DNA from: Campylobacterales bacterium | GTDB lineage: Bacteria > Campylobacterota > Campylobacteria > Campylobacterales > QNZT01 | Direction of reading: 5' to 3' | Length of the DNA stretch: 7,848 bases | Assembly (NCBI GenBank): GCA_027080605.1 | Contig: JALWRO010000080.1 | Location: forward strand, 1 to 7,848 | In this document: piece by piece, positions 1 through 5,713 of the stretch | Layout of the letters: each line of letters begins with the position of its first letter | Position numbering within the stretch: position 1 is the stretch's first letter | Translations under genes and position numbers: made by a program | Notes under the pieces: generated by a model | What the model was told of the DNA's origin: nothing | The model's database searches: none | The model's input: only the letters and a program-made list of their open reading frames with translations

Positions 1-575
1 GTTGTATGAGCCTCTGCAAAACCGTAATCGATTCTGGCTCTGAGTGTATGAAGCGGAACACGTCCTTCAAGATACCACTCGGTTCTTGCCATCTCAGCAC
101 CTCCGAGACGACCGGCTACCTGAACTTTTATACCTTTGGCACCGCTTTTCATTGCACCCTGAATCACTTTTTTCATCGCACGTCTAAAAGCAACACGTCT
201 TTCAAGCTGTGTTGCGACATTTTCTGCAGCGAGCTGCGCAGAAGCCTGCGGTTTTCTTTCTTCTTTGATGTTTACATTGACACTTTTACCGATCAGCTTG
301 TTCAGCTTCTCTCTCAGTTTTTCAATGTCAGCACCTTTTTTACCGATAATAATACCGGGACGAGCCGCTACAATAGTCACACGAAGTTTTTTCGCGGTTC
401 TTTCGATAATAATCTGGCTCACACCTGCGTAATACAACTCTTTTTTAATAAAAGTTCTGATTTTATGGTCTTCACCGACATTAGCCACAGCAGTCTCAGA
501 AGATGGATACCATCTTGAATCCCAGTTTCTGTTTAGCCCAAGTCTTAGACCAATAGGATTAACTTTCTGACCCAT
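1..575 (-). CDS. rpsC: 30S ribosomal protein S3, C-terminus cut by window edge
   Basis: S3 sits in the head of the small subunit and helps form the mRNA entry channel. I translated 191 complete codons from the ATG at 575-573; the frame is open to the left edge, so the last part of a usual protein of about 210-235 residues is missing. It starts MGQKVNPIGLRLG, the usual S3 N-terminus. A type-2 KH domain follows, with the GKKG loop at residues 78-81. R131, R132 and K135 fall at the positions of the E. coli residues implicated in mRNA helicase activity. The later GRLGGAEMART block (155-165) is typical of the S3 C-terminal domain. The gene begins two bases after the rplV stop. Its Shine-Dalgarno, GAAGGAG at 590-584, lies inside the rplV coding end, so translation is probably coupled to L22. 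The identification is secure. Confidence 0.97.
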   Translation of the reverse strand, partial: MGQKVNPIGLRLGLNRNWDSRWYPSSETAVANVGEDHKIRTFIKKELYYAGVSQIIIERTAKKLRVTIVAARPGIIIGKKGADIEKLREKLNKLIGKSVNVNIKEERKPQASAQLAAENVATQLERRVAFRRAMKKVIQGAMKSGAKGIKVQVAGRLGGAEMARTEWYLEGRVPLHTLRARIDYGFAEAHT

Positions 576-577
576 CT

Positions 578-1225
578 TTAAGACTCCTTCTCATTATTTT
601 TAATTAGCTCTTGCGCTTCTTTTTGCCATGTATCTTCGATTTTACCCTTGACACCGATTTTAGCATCGAGTTCTGCGATTTGCTCTTTTGTCATTTCAGC
701 GATTTGGTTGATTGAAGTAACACCTTCAGCGTGCAGTTTCTTTTCCATTGCAGGTCCAACACCGGAAAGCAGTTTAAGATCATTCAAATCTACTGCTTTC
801 GGTGCTTTTTTTGCAGCAGCTTTTTTCTCTGCTTTTGGCGCTTCTTTCGCTTCCGTTTTAGGAGCTGTTTTCTTTGCTTCTTTTGCAAGTGCTTCTTTTT
901 TAGTTTCAACCACTGTTCCAACCTCTACCATAATATGTGCGGTTGGTTTGAGAATTCTGGAAGCGGAACCTCTTGCTCTTGGTCTGAATCTTCTAAGCAC
1001 AGGACCTTTGTCCACTCTGCATGAAAGGATTGTCACCTCTTCCGGTTCATAGTCACCGTTCGCTACTGCTGAAGCGATCACTTTTGAGATAATTCCCGCT
1101 GCTTTGTTTGGCATGAACTCCAAAGCCGCCAATGCCATTTCAGCATTCATACCCTGTACTTCTCTGGCGATCAGTCTCGCTTTGGTAGGGGAAAGTCTGA
1201 TAAATTTTAATGTTGCTTTACTCAT
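578..1225 (-). CDS. rplV: 50S ribosomal protein L22 with C-terminal helix-hairpin-helix-like extension
   Basis: L22 binds 23S rRNA; its long beta-hairpin lines the polypeptide exit tunnel and its globular part lies near the tunnel exit. Residues 1 to about 106 are an ordinary L22, with LSPTKARLIAREVQG near the N-terminus and the hairpin stretch RRFRPRARGSASRI at 78-91. Most bacterial L22 proteins end near residue 110-115, but this one runs to 215. Residues 107-144 form a low-complexity Lys/Ala/Glu/Pro linker. Residues 145-209 look like a small helical domain with a helix-hairpin-helix core, LSGVGPAMEKKL at 153-164. Frame and codon style stay uniform to the TAA, so this is a real fusion and not a frameshift. 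The ATG at 1225 follows GGGTGAGAG, nine bases after the rpsS stop. The L22 identity is secure; the role of the tail is unknown. Confidence 0.97.
   Translation of the reverse strand: MSKATLKFIRLSPTKARLIAREVQGMNAEMALAALEFMPNKAAGIISKVIASAVANGDYEPEEVTILSCRVDKGPVLRRFRPRARGSASRILKPTAHIMVEVGTVVETKKEALAKEAKKTAPKTEAKEAPKAEKKAAAKKAPKAVDLNDLKLLSGVGPAMEKKLHAEGVTSINQIAEMTKEQIAELDAKIGVKGKIEDTWQKEAQELIKNNEKES
581..793 (-). other. Helix-hairpin-helix-like domain encoded by the rplV 3' end
   Basis: This segment encodes residues 145-215 of the L22 protein. It opens VDLNDLKLLSGVGPAMEKKL and continues with a Gly-Val-Thr-Ser turn, an INQIAEMTKEQIAEL helix and a GVKGKI turn before the final Lys/Glu-rich helix. 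The pattern of a hydrophobic helix, GVGP hairpin and KL-containing second helix is the HhH or Rad51-N-terminal-like fold, which often binds nucleic acid without sequence specificity. From memory, similar tails occur on other proteins, including some alphaproteobacterial L21 ribosomal proteins and NADH dehydrogenase subunit E, where they are also of unclear function. The fold call comes from motif reading only. Confidence 0.75.
584..590 (-). promoter_or_regulatory. rpsC ribosome binding site within rplV
   Basis: GAAGGAG ends eight bases before the rpsC ATG and overlaps the last sense codons of the L22 tail. A strong Shine-Dalgarno placed here supports the ATG at 575 and means ribosomes finishing L22 pass directly over it. 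Confidence 0.8.
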
Positions 1226-1234
1226 CTCTCACCC

Positions 1235-1513
1235 TTATCCTATTTTCTTTTGTACAGAGCCTTTGTGACCCTTAAATGTTCTTGTAGGAGCAAACTCACC
1301 CAGTTTGTACCCGACATGGTTTTCTGTAATATATACAGGAACAAAATTTCTTCCGTTGTGGATAGTGATCGTCAAACCGATCATGTCAGGAAGAATCATA
1401 CTTCTTCTTGACCAGGTTTTGATAGGTTTTTTATCGCCACTTTCCTGTGCTTTGAGCACTTTTTTCATCAAGTGATCATCAACAAATGGACCTTTTTTTA
1501 GACTTCTAGCCAT
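1235..1513 (-). CDS. rpsS: 30S ribosomal protein S19
   Basis: S19 is a head protein of the small subunit that pairs with S13 near the A-site tRNA and the inter-subunit bridges. The 92-residue product has the normal family length. It shows every signature stretch: KKGPFVD at 6-12, TWSRRSMILP at 33-42, HNGR at 52-55, and a C-terminal GYKLGEFAPTRTFKGHKG block. The ATG directly abuts the TAG of rplB. The AGGAAG Shine-Dalgarno is formed by the last codons of rplB, so S19 translation probably depends on ribosomes finishing L2. Nothing unusual is seen. Confidence 0.98.
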   Translation of the reverse strand: MARSLKKGPFVDDHLMKKVLKAQESGDKKPIKTWSRRSMILPDMIGLTITIHNGRNFVPVYITENHVGYKLGEFAPTRTFKGHKGSVQKKIG

Positions 1514-2344
1514 CTATCTTCCTTTTTTTCTAGAAATAATGAGTTTATCACTCGCTTTTTTGCGTCTGGTTTTATAACCTTTGGTCGGCATACCCCATGG
1601 AGAAACAGGATGTCTGCTCGCATTGGTTTTACCTTCACCACCACCATGCGGGTGATCGATTGGGTTCATTGCGGAACCACGTGTCTGAGGACGAATACCT
1701 CGGTGTCTGTTACGACCGGCTTTACCGATAACAACATTTGCCCAGTCTTCGTTACCGACAGTACCGATTGTCGCCATACACTCAGAAAGAATTTGTCTCA
1801 TCTCACCACTTGGAAGTCTGAGAATGACATATTTCTCCTCTTTACCCATCAACTGTGCATAACCGCCGGCACTTCTTGCAATTTGACCGCCTTTACCCGG
1901 TTTCATCTCGATGTTGTGGATAATTGTACCGACAGGAATGTTTTTCAGTTTCATTGCATTACCCGGTTTGATATCAAGACCCGCTTCTGCCGCTTCAATC
2001 TTGTCACCTACTTTAATACCGGAAGGCTGGATAATATATCGTTTCTCACCGTCAGCATAAGTAATCAACGCAATACGACAATTTCTGTACGGATCGTATT
2101 CGATTGCTGTTACTGTCCCGGGAATACCGAATTTTCTTCTTTTAAAATCGATAATTCTATATTTTTTCTTTGCACCCGCTTCTCTGTGACGTGAAGTGAT
2201 TCTACCGTTGCTGTTTCTACCCGCGCTTCTTGGAAGTGTTTTCAGAAGACTCGGTACACTTGGCTTCGCAGTAATATCACTCGAATCCAGACCGGTCATG
2301 TATCTTCGTGAAGGCGTATAAGGTCTGTATGATTTAATCGCCAT
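1514..2344 (-). CDS. rplB: 50S ribosomal protein L2
   Basis: L2 is a core 23S rRNA-binding protein needed for subunit association and for peptidyl transferase activity. The 276-residue product matches the usual 270-280. The N-terminal OB-like RNA-binding domain carries the SNGRITSRHREAGAKKKYR block at about 45-63, and the SH3-like domain follows. The C-terminal DHPHGGGEGKT block is intact, with H231 at the position of E. coli His229, the residue linked to peptidyl transferase function. The ATG is preceded by a strong GGAGG (2355-2351) and lies one base after the rplW stop. The gene ends in TAG, which abuts the rpsS ATG. The identification is secure. Confidence 0.98.
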   Translation of the reverse strand: MAIKSYRPYTPSRRYMTGLDSSDITAKPSVPSLLKTLPRSAGRNSNGRITSRHREAGAKKKYRIIDFKRRKFGIPGTVTAIEYDPYRNCRIALITYADGEKRYIIQPSGIKVGDKIEAAEAGLDIKPGNAMKLKNIPVGTIIHNIEMKPGKGGQIARSAGGYAQLMGKEEKYVILRLPSGEMRQILSECMATIGTVGNEDWANVVIGKAGRNRHRGIRPQTRGSAMNPIDHPHGGGEGKTNASRHPVSPWGMPTKGYKTRRKKASDKLIISRKKGR

Positions 2345-2345
2345 G

Positions 2346-2627
2346 TTATACCTCCAAACTTTCTATTTTCGCGCCTTCAGGCAATTTCACGTAGAATTTT
2401 TTGTAATCTTCACGCTTACCTTCGACACCTCTGAATCTTTTGACTTTTCCGCTCATTCTCATTGAGTTCACTTTCAATGGAACAAAACCGAAATACTCTC
2501 TTAAAACTTCTTTTAAACCGTTTTTAGTCATTCTTGGACTTGTTTGTATTACTACAACACCGTCTTCCTGAAGGCCTAAACTTTTCTCAGTGTATAAAAT
2601 TGATTTAATATCTGTAATATCTGCCAT
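2346..2627 (-). CDS. rplW: 50S ribosomal protein L23
   Basis: L23 lies beside the polypeptide exit and is the main docking site for trigger factor and the signal recognition particle. The product is 93 residues, normal for the family. It has the YTEKS motif at 12-16 (usually VTEKS), a central segment that pairs with domain III of 23S rRNA, and the KRFRGVEGKREDYKKFYVKL stretch near the C-terminus. The start ATG follows a GAGGG Shine-Dalgarno and lies one base after the rplD stop. Immediate coupling to rplD upstream and rplB downstream fits the standard S10 operon. Confidence 0.97.
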   Translation of the reverse strand: MADITDIKSILYTEKSLGLQEDGVVVIQTSPRMTKNGLKEVLREYFGFVPLKVNSMRMSGKVKRFRGVEGKREDYKKFYVKLPEGAKIESLEV

Positions 2628-2628
2628 C

Positions 2629-3243
2629 TTAGCCCTCTTTTGTTAATTGTTCAAAAACACTTTTTTCAATCACAATTGCATCAAACGCACTTGCTGTATA
2701 AGCGTTAAGTTCATTTGGCTCTACCAAATATGCATTTGGAAGATTTCTGAACGCATAAAAACTTTTCTCATCAATCAAATCTTTGACAACTAGTGCATCT
2801 CTTACACCAAGTGTTTTGATGATTGCTGCCGCATCTTTGGTTTTACCGGATTCAACCGCAACCGTCTCAACTACAAACAGTTTGCCGTTATTCGCTTTTT
2901 CTGCAATGGCACACTCAAGCGCAGCACGCTTCTGTTTTTTGTTGATTTTTTGATTATAATTTCTGTTGTTTTTTGGACCGTGAGAAACACCACCGCCTAC
3001 CCAGATAGGTGACCTGTTTGAACCGGCACGTGCACCGCCTCTACCTTTCTGAGCCCATGGTTTTTTACCACCACCGCTTACTTCCGCTCTTGTTTTTGTC
3101 TTAGCAGTATTTGCTCTCAAAGCTGCCTGGTAAGATTTTACATATAGGTATAAGTTGTGCGGGTTCGCCTCAAGAAAAGCAGCCGGAAGTTCAACTTCGC
3201 CGCTTTTGCCAAGATTGTTATCTAGTACGATTGCTTTACTCAT
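2629..3243 (-). CDS. rplD: 50S ribosomal protein L4
   Basis: L4 binds 23S rRNA early in assembly, and its extended loop helps form the exit-tunnel constriction with L22. In E. coli it also represses the S10 operon through the leader RNA. The 204-residue length is typical. The tunnel loop begins TRAEVSGGGKKPWAQKGRGG at 51-70 and runs to GGG at 83-85. K66 aligns with E. coli Lys63, so no K63E-type macrolide-resistance change is present. SPIWVGGG and a NKKQKRAAL helix follow. The start ATG overlaps the rplC TGA by four bases (ATGA, 3243-3240), a classic re-initiation junction. Whether L4 regulates this operon cannot be seen here. Confidence 0.97.
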   Translation of the reverse strand: MSKAIVLDNNLGKSGEVELPAAFLEANPHNLYLYVKSYQAALRANTAKTKTRAEVSGGGKKPWAQKGRGGARAGSNRSPIWVGGGVSHGPKNNRNYNQKINKKQKRAALECAIAEKANNGKLFVVETVAVESGKTKDAAAIIKTLGVRDALVVKDLIDEKSFYAFRNLPNAYLVEPNELNAYTASAFDAIVIEKSVFEQLTKEG

Positions 3244-3821
3244 TTTACTATCCTTATCTTACCTAATGCTCCGTTTGCCCCTGGTACCGCACCTTTAAGC
3301 GCAACAATACCGGTTTCAGGATCAAATGAAACGATCTCATTTTTGACTGTTATTTTTGTATTACCGTAGTGTCCTGGCATTTTTCTGCCTTTTTGAACAC
3401 GACCTGGCCACTCAGCATTACCGATTGAACCGACTCTTCTGTGAAATCTCGAACCGTGTGCTCCCGGACCGCCGGCAAAACCGTGTCTTTTGATCGCACC
3501 GCTGAAACCTCTACCTTTGGAGTTAAACGTACTTTTGACAATCTGTGCATCTGCCAAAGGTGCTGTATCCAGATCACCCGCTTCCGCATTTGCCACTGTC
3601 AGTGTCATGAACTTATTAAACTCTGAAGAGAGATTATATTTTTTTTGCTGACCTGCTACCGCTTTGTTGGTTGACTTGCCGTTACTGTAAGCGACAATCG
3701 CTTTTTTGTTATCGTCAACTTCACAAACTTTTGCTTCAACAATCTTTACAAGTGTTACAGGAACTGCCGGTACAGTCACTGTTCTCGTCATTCCGATTTT
3801 CTCTACTATATATTCCATCAT
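3240..3821 (-). CDS. rplC: 50S ribosomal protein L3
   Basis: L3 is one of the first proteins to bind 23S rRNA and reaches toward the peptidyl transferase centre. The product is 193 residues, slightly shorter than the 209 of E. coli. The central hallmark block is present at about 102-150: GRGFSGAIKRHGFAGGPGAHG, then FHRRVGSIGN and WPGRVQKGRKMPGHYG. The glutamine methylated by PrmB in E. coli (Gln150, context GSIGQN) is Asn135 here. Two ATG codons sit in tandem at 3821-3816. The AAGG of the Shine-Dalgarno overlaps the rpsJ stop and lies 5 bases before the first ATG and 8 before the second, so either could be used. The difference is a single Met. The gene starts seven bases after rpsJ. Confidence 0.97.
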   Translation of the reverse strand: MMEYIVEKIGMTRTVTVPAVPVTLVKIVEAKVCEVDDNKKAIVAYSNGKSTNKAVAGQQKKYNLSSEFNKFMTLTVANAEAGDLDTAPLADAQIVKSTFNSKGRGFSGAIKRHGFAGGPGAHGSRFHRRVGSIGNAEWPGRVQKGRKMPGHYGNTKITVKNEIVSFDPETGIVALKGAVPGANGALGKIRIVK

Positions 3822-3828
3822 CTATTCC

Positions 3829-4137
3829 TTATTTCATCGCTCTGACTTCGACGTTGACTTCAGGAGCCAGGTCAAGTTTCATCAGTGAATCAACTGTATC
3901 AGTCGTTGCTGAAACGATGTCGATAAGTCTTGCATGCATTCGCATTTCAAATTGTTCGCGTGAATCTTTGTTAACGTGAGGAGATCTCAGTACCGTGTAC
4001 TTTTTGATCTTTGTAGGCAGAGGAATCGGACCTCTGATTTCTGCACCTGTTCTCTTGACAGCATCGACGATAGCTGCAACAGATCTGTCTAAAACTCTGT
4101 GATCATAAGCCTTGAGCTTAAGTCTAATTTTTTCCAT
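3829..4137 (-). CDS. rpsJ: 30S ribosomal protein S10
   Basis: S10 is a 30S head protein and, as NusE, part of transcription antitermination complexes. It is the first gene of its operon. From the ATG at 4137 the product is 102 residues, the family norm, and carries the VLRSPHVNKDSREQFE signature at 49-64 and IRGPIPLPTK at 34-43. An in-frame TTG immediately upstream (4140-4138) could be read as a start. I prefer the ATG because AAGGGA at 4148-4143 is spaced five bases from it and S10 proteins commonly begin with ME or similar. V55 aligns with E. coli Val57, a site of tigecycline-associated changes, and is wild type. Confidence 0.98.
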   Translation of the reverse strand: MEKIRLKLKAYDHRVLDRSVAAIVDAVKRTGAEIRGPIPLPTKIKKYTVLRSPHVNKDSREQFEMRMHARLIDIVSATTDTVDSLMKLDLAPEVNVEVRAMK

Positions 4138-4142
4138 CAATT

Positions 4143-4148
4143 TCCCTT
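4143..4148 (-). promoter_or_regulatory. rpsJ ribosome binding site
   Basis: AAGGGA lies five bases before the ATG at 4137. This favours ATG over the adjacent TTG as the start of S10. Confidence 0.75.
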
Positions 4149-4158
4149 AAAAGAACTT

Positions 4159-4176
4159 GTCAGACGCTAATCTGAC
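4159..4176 (-). promoter_or_regulatory. Small hairpin in the S10 operon leader
   Basis: On the transcribed strand the leader contains GTCAGA-TTAGCG-TCTGAC, a perfect six-base-pair stem with a six-base loop. It lies between the predicted transcription start near 4186 and the rpsJ Shine-Dalgarno. There is no U-run after it, so it is not a terminator. It could affect mRNA stability or bind a regulatory ribosomal protein. The total leader is only about 49 bases, much shorter than the L4-responsive leader of E. coli, so any control would differ from that model. The pairing is seen; function is inference. Confidence 0.45.
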
Positions 4177-4192
4177 GCAAATTTGAACCGGG

Positions 4193-4221
4193 AGTATACT
4201 ATATAAAGTCTGGAAAGTCAA
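4193..4221 (-). promoter_or_regulatory. Sigma-70 promoter of the S10 operon
   Basis: The -35 box is TTGACT (4221-4216) and the -10 box is TATACT (4198-4193), separated by exactly 17 bases. Each box differs from consensus by one base. The spacer is AT-rich next to the -10. The predicted start is near 4186, giving an untranslated leader of about 49 bases before the S10 ATG. A strong promoter is expected for a ribosomal protein operon. It also indicates that these genes need not depend on the upstream glycolytic block. Confidence 0.85.
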
Positions 4222-4260
4222 TAATTCAGGGGGTTTTCCGAGATTTTACCTATGTTTTTC

Positions 4261-4277
4261 TTCCTTTTTAAAAGGAA
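4261..4277. repeat. AT-rich perfect inverted repeat between pssA and the S10 promoter
   Basis: The sequence TTCCTTTTTAAAAGGAA is self-complementary apart from its central base. It lies about 40 bases upstream of the S10 -35 box. As RNA it could form only a weak seven-pair stem with a three-base loop, and no U-tract follows on either strand, so it is a poor terminator. It could be a protein-binding site or chance in an AT-rich spacer. Confidence 0.35.
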
Positions 4278-4347
4278 ACAGATAAAACTAAAATGAAATA
4301 GTTTGTATCCTCACCAGTCGTAAAACTTAAGATTGTTTTCATGAAGA

Positions 4348-4899
4348 TCAGGGATGCGGTATCTTTACTTTCGAGTTGAGCAAATAGGCTATCGCCACTA
4401 CCAAAAGTAAAATCATATAAAAATTGCTGACAATATCATAACTATATAACAGATACAACACCCAAAGCAGTATTGCACCCAGCGGTGTAGGTACTCCCTC
4501 AAAATATTTGGTGACTGTACCGGCTTCACTTTTAAGATTGAACTCAATCAAACGGCGTAGTCCACTGATAATATAGTAGATAAAAACCGCTCCCGCTATC
4601 AAAAGTTCCAGGTTATTGTGCTTGTCCAATGCATAAAAGAGTAAAAATGAAGGCATGACAACAAAAGAGATAAAATCGGCAAACGAATCCAACTGTACAC
4701 CAAACTCACATGAAAGGTTGTACTTTCTGGCGATTTTTCCATCGAGAATATCAAAAGCACCGGCAATCCATGCCAAAATAATCGCAATCGTAAAATTGCC
4801 TTCCTGAATAAAGTACATCGCAACAATCCCCAGTGAAATATTGGAAAAAGTCACAATATTAGCCAAATTAAATCTATTGTCTTTGTCAAACAAGTTCAT
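4348..4899 (-). CDS. pssA: CDP-alcohol phosphatidyltransferase, probably phosphatidylserine synthase
   Basis: This is an integral membrane enzyme that transfers a phosphatidyl group from CDP-diacylglycerol to an alcohol. If it is PssA, the acceptor is L-serine and the product leads to phosphatidylethanolamine. The family motif D-x2-DG-x2-AR-x8-G-x3-D-x3-D is perfect at residues 50-75 (D50, D53, G54, A57, R58, G67, D71, D75). About six hydrophobic segments flank it, near 14-32, 36-49, 76-91, 98-112, 139-155 and 158-175. GLRRLIEFN at 113-121 and FEGVPTPLGA at 133-142 favour the serine synthase branch over PgsA. The 183-residue length resembles short Bacillus-type PssA. I reject an upstream in-frame TTG at 4929 because it overlaps the -10 box. 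The ATG at 4899 has GAGGT six bases upstream. The family is certain; the acceptor is likely but unproven. Confidence 0.85.
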   Translation of the reverse strand: MNLFDKDNRFNLANIVTFSNISLGIVAMYFIQEGNFTIAIILAWIAGAFDILDGKIARKYNLSCEFGVQLDSFADFISFVVMPSFLLFYALDKHNNLELLIAGAVFIYYIISGLRRLIEFNLKSEAGTVTKYFEGVPTPLGAILLWVLYLLYSYDIVSNFYMILLLVVAIAYLLNSKVKIPHP

Positions 4900-4905
4900 G
4901 AAGTT

Positions 4906-4910
4906 ACCTC
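4906..4910 (-). promoter_or_regulatory. pssA ribosome binding site
   Basis: GAGGT, extended as AAAAGAGGT, lies six bases before the ATG at 4899. It fixes the start ten codons downstream of the longest open frame. Confidence 0.75.
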
Positions 4911-4928
4911 TTTTAAAATCAAATAGCA

Positions 4929-4934
4929 ATTATA
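4929..4934 (-). promoter_or_regulatory. Candidate -10 box of a pssA promoter
   Basis: TATAAT is a perfect -10 hexamer (4934-4929) in the tpiA-pssA spacer. The expected start near 4922 would give a leader of about 23 bases. The -35 position, 17 bases upstream, reads TCCTTT, which is poor, but the upstream spacer is T-rich. Campylobacterota sigma-70 promoters often lack a conserved -35 box. This is likely but weaker than the S10 promoter, and readthrough from tpiA is also possible. Confidence 0.5.
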
Positions 4935-4978
4935 TCCAAGAGTTTGTATAAAAAGGAAGAGGAAGAAGGACTCAAACG

Positions 4979-4993
4979 ATGAGCCTCCCTCAT
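4979..4993 (-). terminator. Weak hairpin after tpiA, doubtful terminator
   Basis: ATGAG-GGAGG-CTCAT forms a five-pair stem with a five-base loop about ten bases after the tpiA stop. No U-run follows directly; a T5 stretch occurs only some 20 bases further on. It may give partial termination or none. Confidence 0.2.
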
Positions 4994-5002
4994 AAACGGC
5001 AG

Positions 5003-5710
5003 CTATAAACTATCCGCTATTTCAATCATACGGCAAAAGTTGTCCACATTCCAGCTTGCTGTACCAACCAGCACACCGTCACAGTTTTCGATTTCCAGAA
5101 TCTCTTTGGTTGTTTCAGGCTTCACACTACCGCCGTAAAGCAACGGCGCTTTGATTGTCTCTCGTAATCGTCTATGGGTTTCATCAATCTGCGCTACACT
5201 GGCACTCAAGCCTGTACCAATCGCCCATACCGGTTCATAGGCAACAATCAGTTTCTCATAACTTAAATCGATACCCTCCAGTTGCTCGAGGTTATAGTCT
5301 ACCACGGCATCGATTCCCGCTTTACGCACTTCTTCCGGCTCACCGATACAATAGACAATCTCAAACCCCTTCGATTTGAAATAATCATATTTCTTCGCGC
5401 ACAACGCCTGCGTTTCTCCAAAAATATGACGTCTCTCACTGTGACCTATAAGGATAGTCCGCAAACCGAACTCATCGATCTGTTCCAGACCAATTTCCCC
5501 CGTAAACGAACCTTTATCCACCGGGTAGGCGTTTTGCACACCGACTCTGATATTTGACGCAACGCTGAAACGATCCAGTGCCGTTGCAGGTGGAAAAACC
5601 AATATATCTTGTCTGCTTCCGCTTTTTTCTGTGAATTGCTGTAACGTGTCAAGATATGCACACGTACTCTGTCGTGTATGGTTGGTTTTAAAATTGGAAG
5701 CGATAATCAT
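5003..5710 (-). CDS. tpiA: Triose-phosphate isomerase
   Basis: This cytoplasmic enzyme interconverts dihydroxyacetone phosphate and glyceraldehyde 3-phosphate. The catalytic set is complete: N6 and K8 in SNFKTN, H90 in GHSERR, and E159 in AYEPVWAIGTG, whose following residues form the mobile loop 6. The phosphate-binding YGGSVKPET lies at 192-200. At the last phosphate loop the usual VGGAS reads VGTAS (216-218 region), a change in the second glycine. From memory related Campylobacterota enzymes also vary here. The 235 residues are shorter than the typical 250 but in line with that phylum. The ATG lies three bases after the pgk stop, with an AAAGG Shine-Dalgarno overlapping the end of pgk. It is co-transcribed with pgk and gap. 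The identification is secure. Confidence 0.97.
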   Translation of the reverse strand: MIIASNFKTNHTRQSTCAYLDTLQQFTEKSGSRQDILVFPPATALDRFSVASNIRVGVQNAYPVDKGSFTGEIGLEQIDEFGLRTILIGHSERRHIFGETQALCAKKYDYFKSKGFEIVYCIGEPEEVRKAGIDAVVDYNLEQLEGIDLSYEKLIVAYEPVWAIGTGLSASVAQIDETHRRLRETIKAPLLYGGSVKPETTKEILEIENCDGVLVGTASWNVDNFCRMIEIADSL

Positions 5711-5713
5711 CTT

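Noticed and set aside
6..518. Plus-strand open frame antisense to rpsC
   Set aside because: The opposite strand encodes an unmistakable S3. The antisense product is a Ser/Thr/Phe-rich shadow with no ribosome binding site.
794..907. Repetitive Lys/Ala codons in rplV as a possible DNA repeat or recoding site
   Set aside because: The repeats are only short KEA/KKA-type protein low complexity without an exact DNA repeat unit, and the frame is uninterrupted, so a linker explains it.
4268..4342. A 24-codon minus-strand open frame, ATG to TAA, just after the pssA stop
   Set aside because: There is no Shine-Dalgarno before the ATG, its stop lies in the AT-rich palindrome, and the peptide shows no recognisable features. 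A chance frame of this size is expected.
4897..4929. Longer pssA start using TTG at 4929
   Set aside because: The TTG overlaps the TATAAT box and lacks a Shine-Dalgarno, while the ATG at 4899 has a well-spaced GAGGT.
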